DNA of 64,000 bases from JAWLGJ01 sp041685145 (GTDB lineage: Bacteria; Pseudomonadota; Alphaproteobacteria; Rhodospirillales; Magnetospirillaceae). Within the stretch, counting starts at the first letter, position 1. Each line of letters opens with the position of its first letter. Where the stretch lies: NCBI GenBank assembly GCA_041685145.1, contig JAWLGJ010000002.1, positions 62,001-126,000 of the forward strand. The letters run 5' to 3'. Made by a program: the position numbers and the translations under genes. The notes under the pieces are model-generated. The model was not told where the DNA came from and did no database searches. It was given only the letters and a program-made list of their open reading frames with translations. Positions 51,514 to 61,200 of the stretch are shown one piece after another.

Positions 51514-52279
51514 TTATTGGTACAGTCCGATGCCGTCCACGGACCAGTTTGGACCGAAGTCGTTAAGCCAATCCCACGATGCGTTCTCGCCGTTGGCGTC
51601 GACCTCCAACAGACCGAAGTCACCCTCGGGCGCGCTGTCGGTGCCCTCGTACTCCATCAGGATGTCGAGGAGGCCGTCGTTGTCGACATCGGTGCCGCCG
51701 CGCGCCACCCAGCCGTCGCCGAACGAGCCGATCTCGACGGCATCGGCCGAGAAGTCGAAGGCGTCGGAGGCCGACCCCGGAATGATGGCGACCTCGCCGC
51801 CTTCGCCGGTGAGCAGGATGTCCATCACCCCGTCGTTCTGCAGGTCGACGAAGCCCACCGCCTGCATGTCCGAGGTGCCGACGGCGTTGAACTCGAAGTC
51901 GTCGGACGCGGCGCTGGCGAAGTCCAGCACGCCGATGCGGCCGTTGTTGGTGTCCTGCACCAGCAGGTCCGTGAAGCCGTCGCCGTCAAGATCGGCGCCG
52001 CCGGCCAGCGACCAGTTGTCACCGTAGTTGTCGATGACGTTGATGCGCTGGTAGCTCTCGGCGTCGTACATGATGCCGAAATCGGCGGTGCTGCTGTTCC
52101 AGGCCAGGATGTCGAAACCGCCGCTGCCGAGCGGCACCACGCCCACCGGCTGCCAGTCGAGGCCGTAGTTGCCAAGCTGGATAAAGTCGGCCTCGTCGGC
52201 GCTCCAGTCGCCCCCGCCCAGGTCGGAGATCGGCTGGATGCCCCAGGTACCGGCGTCGCTGTGGGTGAGCACCGCCATG
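51514..52279 (-). repeat. FG-GAP/VCBS-like C-terminal repeats of the giant protein
   Basis: The last 255 residues contain repeated GGADLDGDGFTDLLVQD, VGFVDLQNDGVMDILLTG and GGTDVDNDGLLDILMEY units, each a DxDxDG-type calcium loop in a beta-propeller-like repeat. The protein ends VDGIGLYQ. An uncleaved C-terminal secretion signal is expected in this part for type I export. Confidence 0.75.
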
Positions 52280-55200
52280 CTGGCGTCGTCGTTCTCGATG
52301 GTGCCGATGGCGGTTTCGGTGCTGCCGCCCGAGGCGAAGGTGACCGGCTCGCCGCCGTCGTTGAGGCTGTCGAGGGTCAATGTGAACACCTCGTCGGCCT
52401 CCACCGTCGCGTCGTCGGTGACCGGGACGCTGATGGTGACCGAGGTCGAGCCCGCCGTGATGGTGGCGGTCCCGGCTAGGCCGCTGCTGTCATAATCGGT
52501 GCCGTCGGCGGCATCGCCGTCGCGCACCGTGAAGCTGTCGGCACCGTCGGCGAAGTTGTAGTTGAACGAGACGTCGTTGCCGACGCTTTCCGACAGCGCC
52601 ACCGTGAAGACCATGTTGCCGTCGCCTTCGGCCTGGCTGACATCCGCGACGCTGATGGTCGGGGCCGCGTCGACAATGGTCGCCGACGCAGCGAGGTTGG
52701 CGAGCTGCGCGCCGCCGCCCTGGATGTTGGACAGGTTGAGCGCGAAGGTCTCGGTGCCTTCGTAGGCGGTGTCGTCGTCGACGGCGACGGTAATGGTGCC
52801 GCTGGTCTCACCCGCCGCAATGGTCAGCGTGCCGGTGGCGGCGGTGTAATCCGTGCCGGCCGTCGCCGTGCCATCGGCGGTGGCGTAGTCGAGGGTGATG
52901 TCCTCGTCCGCCGCCTGGGTCAGGCGCACGGTGAACACCGCCTCGCCGCTGGTTTCGTCGACGGTGACGTCGCGGACGACCGCCCACAGGCTATCATCGT
53001 CGAGGATGGTGCCGGTGGCGGTGTCGGTGGACGTGCCGGTGTCGACGGTGACGGTGAAGTCCTCCGTCGCGGCGTCGCCGGCGTCGGTGTCGTCGGTGAT
53101 GTCGACGGTGAAGGTGGCCGTGGTCTCGCCGGCGGCGATGGTCAGGGTTTCGCCGTCGATGGCCTCGTAATCCTCACCGGCCGTCGCCGTGCCGTCCGTG
53201 GTGCCGTAGGTGACGGTGGTGTCCTCGCTGGTCGCATTCGACAGGGTGACCGTGAAGGTGGCGGTGCCGTCACCCTCGTCGACCACCACGCTCTCGACCG
53301 AGACCGTCGGGGCGGCGTCGTTGTCGGTGATGGTGTTGGTCAGTTCCACCGCACCGGCGTCGTTGGTGGCGACACCGTCGCCGAAGTCGATGCTGGGATT
53401 GGACAGCGTGACGGTGAAGGTTTCGTCGCCGCCCTCATAGAGGGCGTCGTCGGTGACCGGCACCCGGATGATGCCGGTGGTGTTGCCGGGGGCGATGACC
53501 AGGGTGCCGTTCTTGGCGGTGTAGTCCTCGCCCGCCACGGCGGTATCGTCGGCGGTGGCGTAGTCGATGGTCACCGCGCTCGCCAGGGCCGCCGACAAGG
53601 TGACGGTAATGATCATCTGCCGGTTGTCTTCGGTGCCCTGCTGGGTGAGCGTGACGCTGTCGATCACCGCCGTATCGTCGTCGGCGATGGTGACGGTGTG
53701 CGAGTCGCTGCCCTCGGCGAGGCTGCCCTCGCCGCTGGCCACCGAGGCGTTGACCGAGAACGTCTCGTCGCCCTCGACCACCGCGTCGTCGTTGATGGTG
53801 ACCGAGAAGGTCTTGTCGCCGCTCTCGCCCGCCGCGTAGGTGACGGTGCCGTTGGCCTCCGCCACATAGTCGCCGAAGCCGGCGATGGCGGTGCCGTTGG
53901 CGGTGCTCCAATCGATGACCGTGCCCGATTCGGTGGCGTGGGACAGGCTGACGGTGAAGTCGGCGCTGCCGGCATCCTCGGCGACCGGATCGGCCGGGCC
54001 GGTGATGGTCACCACCGCGTCGTCGTCGTCCTCGATGGTGCCGGTGGCGGTCATGTCGGTGCCGCCGTCGGCGTCGTCGAAGCTGATGTCCTGCGCCCCG
54101 GCCAGGCCGGTGAGTTGCAGGTCGAAGGTCTCGGAGTCGCCCTCGTCGACATCGTCGCCGTTGACGGTGACGCTGATGGTGCCGCTGGTGGTGCCGGCGG
54201 CGATGGTGATGGTGCCGGCATTGGTGTCGACGGTGATGCCGTCGGAGCCGGTGATGCTGGCGGGGTCGAAGTCGCCGGCCTCGGTGGTGCCGTTCGCCAG
54301 CGCGTAGTTCATGGTGATGTCGCTGGTGGAGGCGAGGTTGAGGCTGACCTCGAACTCGGCGGTCGTGGTCGCGCCGCCATCGCCCTCGGTGACGCTGGCA
54401 TCGGCAACGGAAACGGTGACCGTGTCATCGTCGGCGATGGAGCCGGTGGCGGTGGCGTTGGCGCCGTCGACCGAGACGCTGGCGTTGTCGGTGCCGTCAA
54501 GGGTGACGGTGACCGTCTCGCTGCCTTCCTGGATGGCGTCGTCGAGGACCGGCAGCGAAATCGTCGCCGAGGTCTCGCCGGCGGCGATGGTGACGCTGCC
54601 GCTCGCGGCGGTGTAGTCGTCGCCCGCCGTCGCGGTGCCGCCGAGGCTGTAATTGACGGTGACGTCGGTCTCGGCCGCGGCGCTCATCGTCACGGTGAAC
54701 TCAAGCTCGCCGTCCGAGGCCTCGCCCACCGCGGCGGCGGGGCCGCTCACCGACACCGTGGCGGTGTCGTCGTCGGTGATGTTGCCGGTGGCCTCCAGCG
54801 TATCGCCGCCGCCCGACAGATGGGCGTTCTGGGCGTCCGACAGCGTCAGGGTGAAGGTCTGGTCGCCCTCGATGACGGTGTCGCCCAGCACCGGCACGGT
54901 GATGGTGCCGGAATTGGACCCGGCGGCGATGGTCAGGGTGCCGCTGGTGGCGGTGTAGTCCTCGCCCGCCGTGGCGGTGCCGTCGCTGGTGTCGTAGGCG
55001 ATGGTGACGGTGCTGGCCGCGTTGCGGCTAAGGGTGACGGTGAAGACCATGTTGGTGCTGCCGTCATCGCCCTCGACCAGCGTGGCGTCGCCGATGCTGG
55101 CCACCACGTCATCGTCAACGATGGTGCCGGTGGCGGTGGTGTTGCCCAGGCTGGCGCCGGAGGCGTTGGACAGCGTCACCGTCAGGGTCTCATTGCCCTC

Positions 55201-58200
55201 GTCGGCGTTGTCGCCCAGCACCGGCACGGTGATGGTGCCGGTGGTCTCGCCGGCGGCGATGGTCAGGGTGCCCGAGGTGGCGGTGTAGTCGTCGCCCGAG
55301 GTCGCCGTGTCGCCGCCCGCGCCCACCACATAGTCGACGGTGATGTCGTTCACCGACGCCTTATCGAGGGTGACGGTGAAGCTCATGTCCGTGGTGTCGC
55401 CGTCGTCGCCCTCGGTGACATCGGCGGCGTCGGCGATGGTCATGATGGCGGCGTCGTCGTCGCTCAGCGTGGCCTGCGCCGAGACGCTGTCGGCCCCGTC
55501 GGCGAACACCACGCCGTCGGCATCGGACAGCTCCAGCGTCAGGGTCTCGTCGCCCTCGACCAGGTCGTCGTCGACCACCGGGACGGTGATGGTGCCGGTG
55601 GTGGTGCCGGCGGCGAAGACCAGCCGCCCGCCGCTGATGCTGAGCCCGTTGGAAAGCGTCAGGTTGTCAGCGTCATAGTCGGCGCTGCCGGCGGTGTCGC
55701 CGGCGACGCCCAGGTCGAACGCCACCGAGACGTCGGCGGCGCTGGCGCCGCTGAGGCTGACGGTGAAGGTGACGCTGCCGTCCGCCTCGCCACCGGCCCC
55801 GGCCGTCACCGAAACCGACGGCACGACATTGATGCTGTAGCTGGGGGCGTTGAGGCTGAAGCCGTTGGCGGCGTCGCCGGTGAAGTTGATCGCCGTGGTC
55901 GCGGCGCCCTCGGCCACCGTGAAGGTGGCGGTGTAGAGAGTCAGCGGCATGGTGACGTCGTCGCCGGGCCAGTTACCGCCGAAGTCCATGTAGTTGACGC
56001 CGATGAAGCGGTCGGTGTTGGCGTCGTTGTCGCGGTCTGTCGAGTCGGCGTCCTCAAGGAAGATCGTGTAGCCGCCGGTGTGCTCCAGAGTCTTGTCCTG
56101 CAGTTCCAGGTCGCTGCTGTCCCAGTAGAGGTTGAGGGTCAACTGCTCGACCTGCTGGTCGGCCGGCTCGGTGCTGTAGGTGACGGCGATCTCGATGGTT
56201 TCGCCGGCATAGGCGCTGAGATCGACGGGCGTGACCGAGATGATCTGCTCGTCGCCGTCGGCGCGGTCCAGCCGCACCCCGGCGTCGAGGTCAAGCTCCG
56301 AGGACCGGCTGGCGCTGGCGCCGGAGCGGTCGGCGGCCGGCATGTGCAGGTCCAGGAACTCGATCGCCTGCGTCGCCGACCGGGTGGCGTCGTCGGACAG
56401 GAAGTTGGTGAAGATCGATTCGTTCCGGAAGCCCATGACATAGGCCAGGGTCATGATGCTGTCGTTGGACCCCACGGTGCCGTTGCCGTCGACATCGAGC
56501 ATCCCCAGTTCGGCGTGGCCCAGGTAATCGGCCACGTCGTCGGCGTCGGCGCGCTGCGCGCCGTCGGAGATGAAGTTGCCGAGCGCCCCGCGCGCGCCCA
56601 TCGCATAGGCCAGCATCTGCAAGGCGTCGGAGGCGTTGGCCTCGCCGTTGCCGTCGACGTCGAGCTGACGCCGCGCCACGTCCAGGGTGTAGTCGGCCTC
56701 GCCGTCGGCGGTGACGTGCACATAAACCGGATCGTTGGTTTCCGGGTAGCTGACGGAATAGTAGTCCGCGCCGCTGGTGACCTGCAGGCCGGTGTATTCG
56801 TTGCCGTCGGCGTCATAGAGCCGCACCTGAAGGGCTCCGTCGCCGTCAACGCGGCGCACGACGATGCCGTTGGGGTTCAGGTCGCTGCCGCGGCTGGGGT
56901 TGAGCACGTACCAGTCGCCATTGGCGGTGCCGTCGCCGCTGTCGGCCAGGTCGACGGCGTCGATGGTCAGGCCGGTGACCGTGGGCAGGCGCTCGTTGAG
57001 CTGGATCTGCCCCAGGCTGTAGGCCTTGGCCATCGAGTCGTTGCCGCTGATGCCCTCGGCGAAGTCGCGGCCGCCTTCCGAGCGCGAACCCTCGGCCGGC
57101 TCGGGCGCCGCCACCTGCAGGCGGTACTGGGCGGTGTCGGAATCGCCGGCCCCGGCAACGCGCACGAAATATTCGCGGCCGGTCTGCAAGCCGTCCAGCG
57201 ACACCTGCTCGCCTGTGTCGCTTGCCGTGCCGGAAGCCAGCAGGCGACCCTGGTTGTCGTAGAGGCCGAGGTCGAGGTCGCCCTCCGCTCCGTCGAAAAC
57301 GATCGAGATGGCGTCGGACGCGGTGCCGTCGCCCGCCAACTGGAAGCGGAACCAGTCGACGTCTCCAGCGGAGATGTCCACGTCGCGGACCTCGGTGCCG
57401 TCCCCGAACACCTCGCCCAGGTCATAGGCCTGGTAGCGGGTGTCGTTGCCGGCACGCACCACGAAGCCGCCACGGTCCATCGTCTCGGCGAAGTCCCCGC
57501 GCGAGCCGCCGCCGCCGGTGGGGGCGCCGCCGAGGTCGTCGTCGGTGAACATGGACAGGAAGTCGTCCCAGCGGGTTTCGCCCAGGAAGGCGAAATTGTT
57601 CTCGTTGTACCAGCTCGACGCCGCCGAGGTGTTGGAGGGCAGATAGATGGTCAGGCCGTTGGCGCCCGAGACGTCGACCTGGCGGATGAGCGAGTTCTCA
57701 AGCGCCGAGGCCACGCCCTGCGCCGCCGCCTGAATCTGCGTCGTGACATTGCCGTTGTCGGCGATCGCCTGCATGAAGCCGCCCAGGTCGCGGTAATCGG
57801 CGTTGTAGAACTGCCGCGCCTGCGTGCGCGCCTGCACCATCGCCTCCCAATCGTCGGCGGTGGCGCCGCCGGCGCTGCCGTCGCCGCTGGGATCGATGGC
57901 GTCGACGAAGGCGTCGAGTGCGGTCAGCACGGCGTCGAAGCCGCTGGTGTCCAGCGCCGACTGCGTCGAGCGGCCGCCATAGAAGGAGTCGTAGGTCTCG
58001 ACCACGGCCGCGCCCAGATCCTGCATCGACAGGTTGGGGTTGGCGGCCACGCGCTGAAGCAGTGCGGTGTAGTCCCAGCCGTCGCCCGGCTCCAGATCCT
58101 CCGAGGCCACGAAGACATCGGCCAGCCAGCCGTTGCCGTCGGCGGTGCGCAGGTCGAAGGCCTGCCCGGCGATGGCCTGCAGGCAGGCGTCGAAGCCGAC

Positions 58201-61200
58201 GAGGCCGTAATTGCCGCCGTTGTCGTGCACTTGGCTGGAGGCCTGCAGGGCCGCCGTGACCTCGGCGACGGAGAGGTTGTCGTGGCCGGCGCTGTCGTCC
58301 CAGGCCGAGCCCGCCAGGCCGCCGCCGTGGTTCCAGATCACCACGCCGTAGTTGTCGGCGGCGAAGTTGCTGACGCCCCAATCCAGGAACTCGGTCAGAA
58401 CCGCCTGACGGCCCATGTTGAGTTCGCCGTCCGCCTCGGCGGTGGCCCAGCCCAGATCGCTGACGGACTCGAGCTGGCTGGAGATGCGGCTGGTGTTGTT
58501 GTCGTGGGTGATCAGCCCGGCGCGCGCGTTGGTCCAGTCGCCGTTGGAGGTGTCGTAGCCCTCGGCGCGGTCGACCAGCACGACGACGTTGACGTTGTCG
58601 GGCAGGTTCACCGCCTCCATCTCGTTGATGTCGTCGATGGCAGCACCTTCGAGATTGTTGTCGGCGGCCATGTAGACGAACAGCGTCAGCGAGTCCTGCG
58701 CCGGGGTTTCATCAACCACCGGTGCCGGCAGGCGCAGGTCGAGGTCGTAGTTGCCGATGGTCGAGTTGCCGTCGCCGGCGACCTTGAGGAAGTAGGTGCC
58801 GGCGTCGAGCCCGTTCAGCGAAATACCGGTGCGGCCGTCGGAGTCGGTGTTGCCGCCGATAAGGGTCTCGCCATCCGCCCCGTACAGTTCGAAGCTGATG
58901 GGGCCGCCCTGATAGCTGACCGCGACATAGTCGCCCGCCGTGCCCTCGGCCTCGGTGGTGAAGGTGAACCAGTCGACATCGGCGGCGTCGTGGATGGTCA
59001 AGTCCTGCGGCGGCGCGCTGGCGTCGAGGATCTCCGTGGCCGAGGCCGCGGTGTTGTTCGACTCCAGGCGGTCGGCGCTGATGTCGTTGCCCAGCGGCGC
59101 GTCGATGGACATCGAGTAGCTGTTGGTGGCGCTGCTGTAGCCGTAGGCGCGGACATAGTAGGTAATCGGCGTGTCGGCGGAGGCGCCGGAGACGTCGACG
59201 CTGACCGCCTCGCTGTTGCCGATGCCGTAGGAGCCGTCGAGCAGGGCGCCGCTGGCGTCGTACAACTGCAAGTCGACATCGCCACGGGAATGGTCGAAGG
59301 CGACGCTAACCGAGAATTCGCCGTTGCCGACGACGTCGACGGCGTACCAGTCGCCACCGTCGTAGCTCGCCGCGGTGTTGTCGCCGCTGTCGATGGTCAG
59401 GTTGTCATAGCTGCGCTCGCCCCGCAGGGCGCCCAGGCCGGTCGCGGTGGCACGGGTGTCGTTGTCCTCGAAACGATCCGCGCTGACCGCCGCCGGGGCG
59501 GCGCCGACGCCGACCGGCGCCTCCAGGTTCAGCGAATACTGCGGGTTGGTGGCGCCGGCGTAGCCGTAGACGCGGACGTAATAGTCGCCGGCGGACAGGC
59601 CGTTGAGGCTGATGGTCTCGGAATTGCCGATGCCCTGCGAAACGCGCAGGCGACTGCCATCGTCAGCATAGAGCGCCATGTCCACGTCGCCGAGACCGTG
59701 GTCGAAGTCGATGCTCACGGCGTCGCCGCTGCTGCCGGCGCGGTCCATCGTGAAGACGAACCAGTCACCGTCCAGATCGCCGTCGACGTCGCCCTCATGG
59801 ATGGAGAGGTTCGTCAGTGACACCGAGCGTTCCATCAGCCGCGAGGCGGTCTCGCGGGTGTCATTGCTCTCCAGCGCGTCGGCGGGGATGTTCGCCGTCG
59901 CCTCGGCGGCGTCGATGACCAGGCTGTAGTCCGGATTGACAGCGTCGTTGTAGCCGTAGACGCGCAGATAGTACTGGCCGGCCTCCTGCCCGTTGAGGCT
60001 GATGCGCTCGCTGTCGCCGACGCCATAGGAGCCGCCGACGAGGCTCAGGCTGCCCTCATCGCCGACGCTGAACAGCTGCATGTCGACGTCGCCCTGCCGG
60101 TGCGAGAACAGCGTCTGAATGTAGTTGCCCGAGCGGCCGTCAGCCGAGAGGGTGAAGCGGTACCAGTCGCCGCCGCCATTGGCGCCCTCGCTCGACAGTC
60201 CGCCGTCGTCGCCGTCGATGCTCATGCCGGTCCACTCGTTGCGCCCGGTCAGGTCGCGCAGGCGGGTGGCGGTGGCGGTGGTGTCGTTGTCCTCGAAGCG
60301 GTCGGGGCGCACATCCACGCCCTCGGCGCGGAACGCCAGGTCGTATTCGGGGTTCTGGGCGCCGCCCCAGCCCCAGACCTTGAGGTGATAGGTTCCGGCT
60401 TCCAGGCCGTCGAAGCTGATGTATTCGTCATCGCTGATGCTGTAACTGCCGGCGACCCAGTTGCCGGCGGCGTCATAGAGCGCGGCGTCGACGTCGCCAA
60501 GGGCGTGGCTGAAGCTCACCCGCACGCCGTCGCTGGCGCCGCCGGTCTCGGCCAACTGGAACTCGTACCAGTCCTCGTCCAGGGCGGCGAGGCCATTGAA
60601 GCTGCGCTGGCCGGTGATGGTGCCGAGGTCGCTGGCCGTCTCGAGGGTGTCGTTATCCTCGTAGCCGTCATCAACCAGCGGCGCCGGCGCGGTGATGCGC
60701 AGGGCATAGTCGGCGTTTTCCTGGCCGTTGTAGCCGTAAACACGCACGAAGTAGCGCCCGGCCTCCAGGCCGTTCAGCGAAATGGTTTCGTTGTCGGAGA
60801 CGCTGTAGCCGCCCGAGATCCAGTTGCCGTTGGCGTCGTAAAGGGACACGTCGACGTCGCCCTGGGCGTGGCTGAACAGCACCTCCAACTGGTCGTTGAC
60901 GCGGCCGGTGTTCTGAAGCTCGAACCGGTACCAGTCGTCGTCGTTGGACTGCGCCGTCAGGTTGCTCCAGGTGTTGGTGCCCGACAGTGTGCCCAGCGAG
61001 GTGGCGGTGGCGCGGCTGTCGTTGTTCTCGAAGCGGTCGGAGGCGACGCCGGTGACCACGTTGACGTTGAGGTCGTAACTGGGATTCCGGGCGTCATTGT
61101 AGCCAGCGACCCGCAGATAGTACTGACCAGCCTCGTACCCCGAGAGGGCGATGCGCTCCTGATTTGATGTGCTGTAGGAGCCCGTGAGGCGGTTGCCGGC

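Noticed and set aside
52280..55835. The Calx-beta array as a CRISPR-like or tandem DNA repeat
   Set aside because: The repetition is at protein-domain level with diverged DNA and no regular spacers; it is part of one reading frame.
53698..59820. A 2,040-codon open frame on the plus strand opposite the giant gene
   Set aside because: It is a GC-bias shadow: its translation is low-complexity (Val, Gly, Ala, Asp, Arg runs) without domains, while the minus strand encodes clear Calx-beta and C11 domains.
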